Shown here: piece after piece, positions 1-6,401 of the stretch
Numbering within the stretch: position 1 is the first letter of the stretch
Layout: the number at the start of each line of letters is the position of its first letter
Assembly (NCBI RefSeq): GCF_009711475.1
Contig: NZ_SMMD01000832.1
Location: 1-10,012, forward strand
DNA length: 10,012 nt
Direction of reading: 5' to 3'
From: Fulvivirga aurantia
GTDB lineage: Bacteria; Bacteroidota; Bacteroidia; Cytophagales; Cyclobacteriaceae
The notes under the pieces: model-generated
What the model was told of the DNA's origin: nothing
Database searches by the model: none
Seen by the model: only the letters and a program-made list of their open reading frames with translations
Program-made: the position numbers and the translations under genes

Positions 1-1
1 A

Positions 2-391
2 ATAGACAACCAGGAATATTCTTTTACTCCGGGAAAAGGTAAAAAGTATGTTGTACTCGATTTTTGGGGAAGTTGGTGTGCCCCTTGCATAGCCGGTTTT
101 CCTAAAATGAAGGAGATTTATGCTAACTATAAAGACAAGTTAGAAATCATCGGTATAGCGTGTAATGATACAGAGGCCAAATGGAGGAAAGCCATCGATA
201 AACATGACCTAAAATGGGTTAATCTGCTAAATCAGGATAACGATATTAACAAGGATGTTTCGGTAATGTATGCCGTTGAAGTTTTTCCCACCAAAATCAT
301 AATCAGCCCTGATGGAAAGATTTATAATATTTTCAACGGAGAGGGTGATGATTTCTATGACAGTTTGAATGACCTTCTGAAAAATTTATAG
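2..391 (+). CDS. TlpA/thioredoxin-like thiol:disulfide oxidoreductase, C-terminal part (5' end outside window)
   Basis: The frame is open from the first full codon at base 2 and ends with TAG at 389-391, so about 129 C-terminal residues are present and the true start lies upstream. The redox motif WCAPC is visible (codons 74-88) after the strand KKYVVLDFWGS, as in thioredoxin folds. The cis-proline of the fold is in VFPTK (Pro codon 287-289), followed by the typical IISPDGKI strand-turn. In Bacteroidota such domains usually sit at the C terminus of exported or membrane-anchored TlpA/ResA-like proteins that reduce or exchange disulfides in the periplasm. The N-terminal signal or anchor and any extra N-terminal domain cannot be seen here. 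An internal ATG at 107 is not the start, because it would remove the active site. The family assignment is firm; the specific substrate is unknown. Confidence 0.9.
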   Translation: MDNQEYSFTPGKGKKYVVLDFWGSWCAPCIAGFPKMKEIYANYKDKLEIIGIACNDTEAKWRKAIDKHDLKWVNLLNQDNDINKDVSVMYAVEVFPTKIIISPDGKIYNIFNGEGDDFYDSLNDLLKNL

Positions 392-539
392 TCCTCAGCC
401 CACACTAACTCAAGAGTCCGCTGTGCTAGCTAAATTGTAGATACTTATTTTCCGCTCAAATACTCGATATATTCAGACACTTCTGCCAACTTTGTGGTTT
501 AAAATGAACTAAAATCGCCTCAACAAGTTTGTAATTACT

Positions 540-1448
540 ATGGCAGAAACATCTCATTGGACAGGATCAGACAAATATTTATGCGACCCGGCCCTCGCAC
601 AGGCTTTTCATATGGCACGCACTTTGGGCATGCCCCTTTTGATAGAAGGCGAGCCCGGTACCGGTAAAACCGAGCTACCGATCAACTATGCCAAAGACCG
701 TGGCCTCGACTTAGAAGTTTATCCTGTAGGTTCTAAAAGTAATGTAGAGCAATTTGTCGCGAGATTTGATCACGTAAAATACCTGCGTGATTCTCAAATA
801 GAAATTCTCAATGCGCAAAGGGAAGAAAAAGGTCTCGACAGCAAGCTTACAACAGGCGATCGAAATCCGGAGTCGCTGGGAGATTACGTAGTAAAAGGCC
901 CTGCGGCTGTTGCTTACAGCAAGCCAAACTCAGTACTGCTGATCGATGAGATAGACAAAGCACCTCGCGAGTTTCCTAATGACTTGCTGTATGCGCTTAG
1001 TCATAGGAAATTTATCATGCCTGAGTCTGGTGAAGTGATAGAAGTTTCGGAAGAAGAAATGCCCGCGATCGTGATCACCTCTAACCGTGAGCAGGAGCTA
1101 CCAACGGCTTTTAAAGGGAGATGCATCTATCATTATATCGATTTTCCCCAAAAGGATGTAATGAGCAAGATCATTGAAAAACACCATCCCGGAATCGAAG
1201 AGCAGGTAGTGAAAGTCGCTTTAGATGTTTTCTATCACTTGAGAAGATTGGGACTGGAGCGAGCACCAACGACCCGTGAGATTCTCAATTGGTTGAAGTA
1301 CATGAGTGATATTGCGCCAAAAGAGGCTATTGAAAAGATAAAAGGGCTTGAAGGTATTGGAGCCCTGATAAAAACACAAACTGATATGGAGCGTGTCAAC
1401 CGACTAATTGGTGTTGATAATGGTTCATTTGGAAGTCAACTTAATTGA
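540..1448 (+). CDS. MoxR-type AAA+ ATPase
   Basis: This 302-aa protein is a single AAA+ module. Walker A is GEPGTGKT (residues 37-44), Walker B is LLIDEID (133-139), sensor 1 lies in ITSNRE (Asn182), the arginine finger is probably Arg194 in FKGRC, and sensor 2 is in RAPTTREIL (Arg246). MoxR-family ATPases are cytoplasmic and are usually encoded beside a VWA-domain protein. Studied pairs act as chaperone-like or metal-cofactor-insertion machines, for example in maturation of methanol dehydrogenase or CO dehydrogenase, or E. coli RavA-ViaA. The next gene is such a VWA protein, starting one base after this stop, so co-translation and a physical complex are likely. No recognisable client enzyme lies nearby, so the target is unknown. 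ATG at 540 is chosen because MAETSHWTGSDKY leads directly into the module; no clear Shine-Dalgarno sequence precedes it, as is usual in Bacteroidota. Confidence 0.93.
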   Translation: MAETSHWTGSDKYLCDPALAQAFHMARTLGMPLLIEGEPGTGKTELPINYAKDRGLDLEVYPVGSKSNVEQFVARFDHVKYLRDSQIEILNAQREEKGLDSKLTTGDRNPESLGDYVVKGPAAVAYSKPNSVLLIDEIDKAPREFPNDLLYALSHRKFIMPESGEVIEVSEEEMPAIVITSNREQELPTAFKGRCIYHYIDFPQKDVMSKIIEKHHPGIEEQVVKVALDVFYHLRRLGLERAPTTREILNWLKYMSDIAPKEAIEKIKGLEGIGALIKTQTDMERVNRLIGVDNGSFGSQLN

Positions 1449-1449
1449 T

Positions 1450-2775
1450 ATGCTAAGTTCCCTACCAGAAAAATTCCGGGCTCACGGCTTAAAAGCAGAT
1501 GTACGCACGCTACTCTTGCTGAGAAAAGCCATGCAGAAAGGTTTGATTAAAACACTGGGAGATATTTATAATGTCTTAAAGGGAATTATTGTGAAAGAGC
1601 CATCAGATATAGGCCCGTTTACGAAGGCATATTACGAATATTTTTTGCATGTACCCATTCAACCCGGTCAGACGTTGGAAGACGCCATTCTGCGCTCAGA
1701 AACTTTTGCCCAATGGAAAACACAGTTTTTAGATGAAGCTGATCGTGACCTGACTGATGAAGAATTAGTAAATACCTTTCTCGATCAGGTACACCTAACA
1801 AGTTACGACATCAAAGAGGTGATCTCAGGCAAAGAGTTGTGGGACAAAGATGATCCCGATCTAGAGGATAAAGACGATATAAGCAATAATGGTACTCCTG
1901 CTGAGCGAGTGCTCGACAAAATGGCCGACTACAGCGACCTTTCTTTAGAAGAACTGCTGGAACGCATGGAAAAGGTGCGCCAACAACAGCAAACACAGCA
2001 TGGTGGAGGTAGCCACTGGATTGGTACGGGCGGGATTTCTCCTTACGGCCATGGTGGAGCTGCCAAAAACGGTATAAGAGTTGGCGGTCAGGGAGGTGGC
2101 AAACTGGCCCGCAAAGTTATGGGTGACAAAAATTACTTCCCTATCGATAGAGATGCTTTGCTTAATGACGATAATGTAGATGCCGCTTTAGCTTCTATCA
2201 AAGGTGTAATTGAAGAAGGTGCCATAGAAAAATTAGATGTGCCACGGACGATTAAATCAGGATTGAAGCGTGGTGGGTTGTTTATACCCGAACTATCCAG
2301 CGAAAAATACGAAGAGCTAAAAGTTATCGTCCTCATCGACAATGGTGGCTACTCAATGGCGCCTTACATTAAAAGTGTGCAAAATCTCTTTAGAAAAATG
2401 AGAACACGCTTTGCGCATGATCTTGAGGTTTACTATTTCCACAACACCATTTATGATCGTGTGTTTATCGATGAAAGCAGAACCAAAGCCATACCGATCG
2501 AGAAGGTGCTAATGCATAATAAATCGTACCGTGTTTTCTTTATTGGTGATGCTGCCATGGCTCCTTATGAACTTAATTCTGTAAGTATTGCCAGTCTAAA
2601 GGCCATTGCACAAAAGTTTAAGAAATGCGTATGGCTCAATCCGGAGCCGCTTAAATACTGGCCACATACCTACACCAACCAGGTTATACAGCAGCTCATC
2701 ACTATGTTTCCATTAACACCTTCAGGTATAGAGCGAGCTGTAAAATCGATGAATAGCAAGAGTATAGACGGGTAA
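1450..2775 (+). CDS. VWA-domain protein, partner of the MoxR ATPase (CoxE-like)
   Basis: The ATG at 1450 gives 441 residues and follows the ATPase stop by one base (TGA-T-ATG). A further upstream ATG at 1408 would overlap the ATPase by 41 bp and add an unconvincing 14-residue leader. The N-terminal half is helical and acidic. A Gln/Gly-rich stretch follows around residues 178-220 (QQQQTQHGGGSHWIGTGG), then a C-terminal VWA-like domain from about residue 290. The position of the metal-binding MIDAS motif reads DNGGYSM (297-303) instead of the canonical DxSxS. Other marks I associate with this VWA subfamily are FHNTIYDRVF (from His331) and IGDAAMAPYEL (Asp367). The protein probably acts with the ATPase in a cytoplasmic remodelling or cofactor-loading complex. 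There is no signal peptide and no membrane segment. The family call is good; the biological role is not known. Confidence 0.88.
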   Translation: MLSSLPEKFRAHGLKADVRTLLLLRKAMQKGLIKTLGDIYNVLKGIIVKEPSDIGPFTKAYYEYFLHVPIQPGQTLEDAILRSETFAQWKTQFLDEADRDLTDEELVNTFLDQVHLTSYDIKEVISGKELWDKDDPDLEDKDDISNNGTPAERVLDKMADYSDLSLEELLERMEKVRQQQQTQHGGGSHWIGTGGISPYGHGGAAKNGIRVGGQGGGKLARKVMGDKNYFPIDRDALLNDDNVDAALASIKGVIEEGAIEKLDVPRTIKSGLKRGGLFIPELSSEKYEELKVIVLIDNGGYSMAPYIKSVQNLFRKMRTRFAHDLEVYYFHNTIYDRVFIDESRTKAIPIEKVLMHNKSYRVFFIGDAAMAPYELNSVSIASLKAIAQKFKKCVWLNPEPLKYWPHTYTNQVIQQLITMFPLTPSGIERAVKSMNSKSIDG

Positions 2776-2792
2776 AATACCGCTCAGTACTT

Positions 2793-2888
2793 CTACCTTC
2801 TGGCTCCTTTATAAACTCCAAATGGAATGGTTATGAGTAGCATCACAAGTACAATAACTACTGTTACTCCTTTAATCAGATAATTCAT
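2793..2888 (-). CDS. putative 31-aa single-pass membrane peptide
   Basis: On the minus strand ATG (2886-2888) opens a 31-codon frame ending in TAG (2793-2795). The peptide begins MNYLIKG and ends FGVYKGARR, with a continuous hydrophobic centre (VTVVIVLVMLLITIP, residues 8-22). This is one predicted transmembrane helix flanked by Lys and Lys/Arg. The arrangement is what a genuine small membrane protein looks like and is not an obvious shadow of another gene, since the opposite strand is non-coding. It ends 17 bp from the convergent VWA stop. A TAnnTTTG-like box lies about 80 bases upstream. I do not recognise the family. Alternatives are a chance frame, a small accessory subunit, or a type I toxin-like peptide. 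There is no strong ribosome site, which is not decisive in this phylum. Confidence 0.45.
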   Translation of the reverse strand: MNYLIKGVTVVIVLVMLLITIPFGVYKGARR

Positions 2889-2969
2889 CGCTGTCAAAAA
2901 TTAATTACAAATGATGGTGCCACGTGGTTACATTCTTATGTAGCACAAAAGCGGCTGTTATCAATGGTT

Positions 2970-2977
2970 CAAATGTA
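2970..2977 (-). promoter_or_regulatory. candidate Bacteroidota -7 box (TACATTTG) upstream of the 31-aa frame
   Basis: On the minus strand the bases read TACATTTG, an exact fit to the TAnnTTTG -7 consensus known from Bacteroidota. The expected -33 position, about 19 bases further upstream, reads CCTTACC instead of a clean TTTG. Transcription from here would give a leader of roughly 75 nt before the small membrane frame. An 8-base degenerate motif can occur by chance, so support is weak. Confidence 0.3.
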
Positions 2978-3040
2978 CGGGCAGAAGGTGGCCTGGTAAG
3001 GAGCGCCTTTTAAAATAAAAGATTACGTTGTCTATATCTT

Positions 3041-3075
3041 AATCCCCGGCTTAATCCACTGGGGATTTTTATTTT
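3041..3075 (+). terminator. rho-independent-type terminator, plus strand
   Basis: A perfect 7-bp stem AATCCCC (3041-3047) pairs with GGGGATT (3061-3067) across a 13-base loop. It is followed by the U-rich run TTTATTTTC. The nearest upstream plus-strand gene is the VWA gene, which ends 265 bases earlier. Either that operon has a long 3' UTR or an unannotated transcript ends here. The stem core TCCCC/GGGGA is the same as in the mdh terminator. Confidence 0.65.
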
Positions 3076-3148
3076 CAATTCTTTTGAATTTCACAGCACG
3101 GAACATTCTGCGCATGACTTGTTATAGTAATTACAACACAACAATAAC

Positions 3149-4810
3149 ATGTCGATATTACCTGAGAAACTTGAACGCTATCGCAAATTCTTTCTATTCC
3201 TTATCAAATACTGGAATAGTGATGTGGTAAATCACACAGAGCAAAGTATAAATAACGACAGTAATGAGGAAACCACTGAAGAGTTTGACCAAAGCCCTGA
3301 GGAGTTTGCAAACGACCTCAAAGACATGGGGCCTACCTATGTAAAATTGGGTCAGTTATTATCAACCCGGCCAGATTTATTGCCAAATGCCTATTTAGAG
3401 GCGCTCTCAGAGCTTCAGGACAATGTAGAATCAATCCCATTTGAAGATATAGAGGCTGTATTTGAGCAAGAAATTGGGGTTAGAATATCAAAAGCATTTG
3501 ATTTATTCGACCCAAAGCCAATGGCATGTGCCTCTATCGGTCAGGTGCACAAAGCCAGGCTTCATTCCGGGGTTGAGGTGGCCGTTAAAATACAAAAGCC
3601 GGGGATTAAGGATAAGTTTTTGGCCGACCTGGAAACGCTCACCGAAATGGCCAATTGGGCCGCAGAACATTCTGATGAGGCCCGGAAGTACAATGTAGCA
3701 GAGGTAATAGATGAGCTTAAGTACATTCTTATTCAAGAGCTCAACTACACCAGCGAAGCACATAACCTTTCTACTTTAAGAAATAATCTGAAGGGGTTTG
3801 AACACCTTTATGTACCAGCTCCAATACCAGATTATTGCAGTTCGCAGGTGCTTACCATGGAGTTTATAGAAGGCAGAAAGATCACTAAAACAAGTCCTTT
3901 AAAATTATTGGAAGAAGACATGACCCCGCTCGTAGACGACCTGGTCGAGGGGTATGTCAAACAAATTATCATAGACGGCTTTGTACATGCAGACCCGCAC
4001 CCGGGCAATGTATACATGCTACCCGACAATAAAATTGCGCTAATAGACCTGGGTATGGTTGCGAGGTTTACTAAAGAGATGCAAGAGCAAGTCATGCAGC
4101 TTATGATAGCGCTAAGCAAATATGATAGCGACCGGATTGTAGATATACTTTTAGAAATTAGTAAGTACGATGAGACTGAAGCGGATTTACATGCATTTAA
4201 GAAAGAAGTGGTGCGTGTAATACTGGCAAGCCAGAATGCCACGGCTAAAGACATGAAGACTGGTCGCCTGGTGATTCATATGAATCGTATAGCTGCTCAA
4301 AATCGCATTCATATCCCTGTAGGTCTAAACATACTCGGTAAAATATTGCTCAATCTCGATCAGATCGTAATGATATTGGCACCTCATTACGACATCAATG
4401 CCGCTATTAAAAAAAGCGTGAATAAGTTGATGAGAGCTAAGGCGATAAAAGAGCTTAAATCAGAAAACTTTTTAGATGTACTCTTAGAAGTTAAAAAGCT
4501 GGCAGAATCATTACCGGAAAGATTTAACAAAATCCTTAAGCATCTGGCTGAAAATGAATTTAAACTTAAGATCGATGCTATCGATGAAGTAAGGCTGACA
4601 GACACACTACATAAAGTGGCCAACCGCATCACGGTAGGTATTATCATTGCCGCGATGATCATTGGCGCTGCCCTACTCATACAAATCCCCACGAGCTGGA
4701 CGATTTTTGGCTATCCCGGTTTGGCGATCATCTTATTTCTTATCGCTGCGCTCCTGGGCTTCTACCTGATATATTCTATTTTGTTTAAAGACGATGACAT
4801 GAAGCGGTAG
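3149..4810 (+). CDS. ABC1/UbiB/AarF-family atypical kinase with C-terminal membrane helices
   Basis: This 553-aa protein has the signature motifs of the UbiB (AarF, COG0661) family. KLGQ (66-69), in the family's KxGQ position, lies in the N-terminal extension. The Ala-rich loop motif is ASIGQVH (128-134), Lys147 lies in VAVKIQKPG, HADPHPGN (280-287) forms the catalytic loop, and the metal-binding DLGM is at 300-303. Two hydrophobic helices close the protein (about 494-513 and 519-545), a typical membrane anchor ending in an acidic/basic tail. Members support ubiquinone or other lipid and isoprenoid pathways through ATPase or kinase-like activity. Bacteroidota normally make menaquinone only, so a role in ubiquinone synthesis is unlikely; lipid or isoprenoid handling at the inner membrane is the better guess. 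Residues 22-55 form a polar, acidic insert of low complexity. The gene appears monocistronic, with an 83-bp gap to the next gene. Confidence 0.93.
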   Translation: MSILPEKLERYRKFFLFLIKYWNSDVVNHTEQSINNDSNEETTEEFDQSPEEFANDLKDMGPTYVKLGQLLSTRPDLLPNAYLEALSELQDNVESIPFEDIEAVFEQEIGVRISKAFDLFDPKPMACASIGQVHKARLHSGVEVAVKIQKPGIKDKFLADLETLTEMANWAAEHSDEARKYNVAEVIDELKYILIQELNYTSEAHNLSTLRNNLKGFEHLYVPAPIPDYCSSQVLTMEFIEGRKITKTSPLKLLEEDMTPLVDDLVEGYVKQIIIDGFVHADPHPGNVYMLPDNKIALIDLGMVARFTKEMQEQVMQLMIALSKYDSDRIVDILLEISKYDETEADLHAFKKEVVRVILASQNATAKDMKTGRLVIHMNRIAAQNRIHIPVGLNILGKILLNLDQIVMILAPHYDINAAIKKSVNKLMRAKAIKELKSENFLDVLLEVKKLAESLPERFNKILKHLAENEFKLKIDAIDEVRLTDTLHKVANRITVGIIIAAMIIGAALLIQIPTSWTIFGYPGLAIILFLIAALLGFYLIYSILFKDDDMKR

Positions 4811-4858
4811 CTTATAAGTGAAGTAAAGTTTTTTGTACTTTTAGTTTTTAGAATTTTT

Positions 4859-4880
4859 TAAAAGCACCTACTAAAAGCAC
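4859..4880. repeat. 9-bp direct repeat TAAAAGCAC upstream of the lipoprotein gene
   Basis: TAAAAGCAC occurs at 4859-4867 and again at 4872-4880, a 13-base period, ending 13 bases before the lipoprotein ATG. An inverted partial copy CTTTTAG lies at 4838-4844. The location would fit an operator or an mRNA structure covering the ribosome-binding region, but the AT-rich composition makes chance occurrence plausible. No regulator can be named. Confidence 0.3.
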
Positions 4881-4893
4881 TCAGTAACTAATC

Positions 4894-5727
4894 ATGAAAA
4901 AACTTTCACTCCTGATTTGTCTATCAATCATCTTCTTTCAGGCATGTAACTCGGAGCAATCATCAGAGCAACCAACTGAAATAATTGTAATTGGTACTTT
5001 GCACAATCCCGAGCCAAACTTTAACCCTGACACTCTTTTCAATATCTTGGAACAAGTAAAGCCAGATTTTATCTTAAGAGAATTAGACTCTTCTTTCTTT
5101 ACCGCAGATTTCAAACATAAAAACCCACCAAAGCAAAATGAAGGTATTGCCTCACAGCGATATATTGAAAAATATCCTTCCGCTCAGCTAAGACCCTATG
5201 AGTTTGAAGGACGTAATGCCTACAGAATTAATCATGGCATGAGGCCAACAGATCGATTAACAACCAGGTTAGTCGATAGCTTGTATCAGGCAGATTTATT
5301 GACGCCACAAGAAGCCGAAATATTTAAAACTTATCAGGATTTGTTGGAGCCCTTAAAGGTTGCAGCCGCAAAATCACCAGATAATTTTAACAACGCTAAA
5401 AACGACAGTATCTGCGAAAGGCGCCAATATTATCAATATCAGATGGTTACGAAAATTACTAATAACCGCCCGGAGTTTGCCAATAGATTTCATACCAAGC
5501 CTGATGGTGAAGACATCAGTTATAGAGACGGATATCAGCTTTGGGCAGATTTTTGGGATACCCGGAATCAAACAATGGCCAGAAATATATTAAGAATAGC
5601 TGAAATGAATGAAGGCAAGAGACTTGTGGTACTCACAGGGTTTATGCATCGCTACTATATTCTTAAAGAACTGAAAAAGTCAATTACAGATAAGAAAATT
5701 GTGATTAAAGAGTTCTACGATTACTAA
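4894..5727 (+). CDS. lipoprotein with GxxH motifs, TraB/TIKI/ChaN-like superfamily (tentative)
   Basis: This is a 277-aa protein. The N terminus MKKLSLLICLSIIFFQAC is a lipoprotein signal with the lipid-accepting Cys at 18, so the mature protein should be tethered to a membrane, probably facing the periplasm. Two motifs bracket the domain: GTLH at 34-37 after strand EIIVIG, and GFMH at 249-252 after strand RLVVLT. LRELDS follows the first (61-66). This spacing, with GxxH near each end and an acidic ELD after the next strand, is what I associate with the TraB/TIKI/GumN and EreA/ChaN superfamily. That group contains metal-dependent proteases, erythromycin esterases and a haem-binding lipoprotein. 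The middle is helical and polar, with RY/YR-rich stretches. Family membership is inferred from motifs only; function is unknown. It converges with the heme oxygenase gene, whose stop is 105 bases downstream on the other strand. Confidence 0.72.
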   Translation: MKKLSLLICLSIIFFQACNSEQSSEQPTEIIVIGTLHNPEPNFNPDTLFNILEQVKPDFILRELDSSFFTADFKHKNPPKQNEGIASQRYIEKYPSAQLRPYEFEGRNAYRINHGMRPTDRLTTRLVDSLYQADLLTPQEAEIFKTYQDLLEPLKVAAAKSPDNFNNAKNDSICERRQYYQYQMVTKITNNRPEFANRFHTKPDGEDISYRDGYQLWADFWDTRNQTMARNILRIAEMNEGKRLVVLTGFMHRYYILKELKKSITDKKIVIKEFYDY

Positions 5728-5832
5728 TACCTTCGGTCTAACTGTATTGAAGTGGCCTTAGCCATCTGCTAGAGTGAAGCGTGAAGCCTCTATCTGATTT
5801 AATTATTGTTGAGCAACCTTTTTCCTAAGTCT

Positions 5833-6384
5833 TTAATGCTGAAGGGTGTATTGACTTGCCAACTTTTCAAAATATTCAAAAGTTTCCTGGGCTCCTGTAA
5901 TCACCTCATCTTTCTCGGCACTTGAAGCCTCTCTTGATTCAAGGTGTGCCTTAAATTTTTTCCATGAATTCATAATGTCCGCGTCATTGCGGTAAAAGTG
6001 GCTGGATTCGATCCAATCGTACTCCTTCAGGTAGCGTGCTATCATGCTACCGCCCAAAGCAGAACCGTTAAGTACGTAGATTGCCCCCAGTTTTTTATGG
6101 TAAGACCACTCAGCAAATAAAGAGCTATCACTAAAACTGGTTGAGTCAATGCCGAGCTGTTCTAAATCAGCATGCAAATCATCAGTACGATCTACAAACC
6201 AGTAAACTAAATCCCCCTCTTTTTTTAAGGCACTTTTCAGTGATTCAAAAACTATGAAATTAGTAATAATAAGCTTCTTGTAGTCCTCTTCTCTAAGCGA
6301 TTGATCACTAATTTTTGACGCTTGCATAGCCACTTCTACACGGTCGTGTAAGTGCTTTGTCTGTCTTCTCAAATCATCTATCAT
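5833..6384 (-). CDS. bphO: biliverdin-producing heme oxygenase
   Basis: The protein has 183 residues from the ATG at 6382-6384; a GTG one codon upstream (6385-6387) is a less likely start. It has the all-helical heme oxygenase pattern. The N-terminal DLRRQTKHLHDRVE carries the expected proximal heme ligand, His13. The distal helix motif GSALGGSMIARYL (107-119) provides the glycines that kink over the heme. Heme oxygenases open heme to biliverdin, CO and iron using reductant and O2 in the cytoplasm. The gene lies 17 nt downstream of the bacteriophytochrome on the same strand, so it probably supplies the biliverdin chromophore; iron release is a by-product. The length fits bacterial enzymes (about 180-215 aa). 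No clear terminator was found in the 105-bp convergent gap. The family is firm and the chromophore role is inferred from the neighbour. Confidence 0.92.
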   Translation of the reverse strand: MIDDLRRQTKHLHDRVEVAMQASKISDQSLREEDYKKLIITNFIVFESLKSALKKEGDLVYWFVDRTDDLHADLEQLGIDSTSFSDSSLFAEWSYHKKLGAIYVLNGSALGGSMIARYLKEYDWIESSHFYRNDADIMNSWKKFKAHLESREASSAEKDEVITGAQETFEYFEKLASQYTLQH

Positions 6385-6401
6385 CACTGCAATTTCTTAG
6401 A

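Larger units (their letters stand above)
2776..3148. other. 373-bp spacer between the VWA gene and the UbiB-family gene
   Basis: No long frame lies here. It contains a 31-codon minus-strand frame for a membrane peptide (2793-2888), a possible -7 box for that frame (2970-2977), and an 8-bp palindrome CCACGTGG at about 2920-2927. It also holds a rho-independent-type terminator on the plus strand (3041-3075). Bases 2889-3040 contain no convincing coding frame on either strand and could be a leader, a 3' UTR or a small RNA. An imperfect inverted repeat AATTC-TTTT-GAATT lies just after the terminator, upstream of the UbiB-family gene. No convincing promoter for that gene was identified. Confidence 0.6.

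Noticed and set aside
445..498. Minus-strand frame ending LAEVSEYIEYLSGK before TAA, upstream of the MoxR gene
   Set aside because: It is protein-like, but the frame is only 17 codons between stops and has no ATG. At most it is a remnant of a lost gene; too short to support.
1408..1449. Upstream ATG giving a 14-residue longer VWA protein overlapping the ATPase
   Set aside because: The ATG at 1450, one base after the ATPase stop, is the natural coupled start, and the extra residues look like out-of-frame ATPase sequence.
3503..4692. Long minus-strand frames (3503-3763, 3832-4254, 4387-4692) opposite the UbiB-family gene
   Set aside because: They lie wholly inside a strongly supported gene and are Ser/Leu/Cys-rich shadows with no motifs.
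4826..4860. Possible terminator after the UbiB-family gene (AAAGT/ACTTT with T runs)
   Set aside because: The stem is only 5 AT-rich pairs; T runs are general to this AT-rich gap, so it does not stand out from background.
5728..5832. Possible bidirectional terminator between the convergent lipoprotein and bphO genes (TGGC-CTTA-GCCA) and a tandem GTGAAGC pair
   Set aside because: The stem is 4 bp with no adjacent T run, and the 7-base tandem is too short to interpret.
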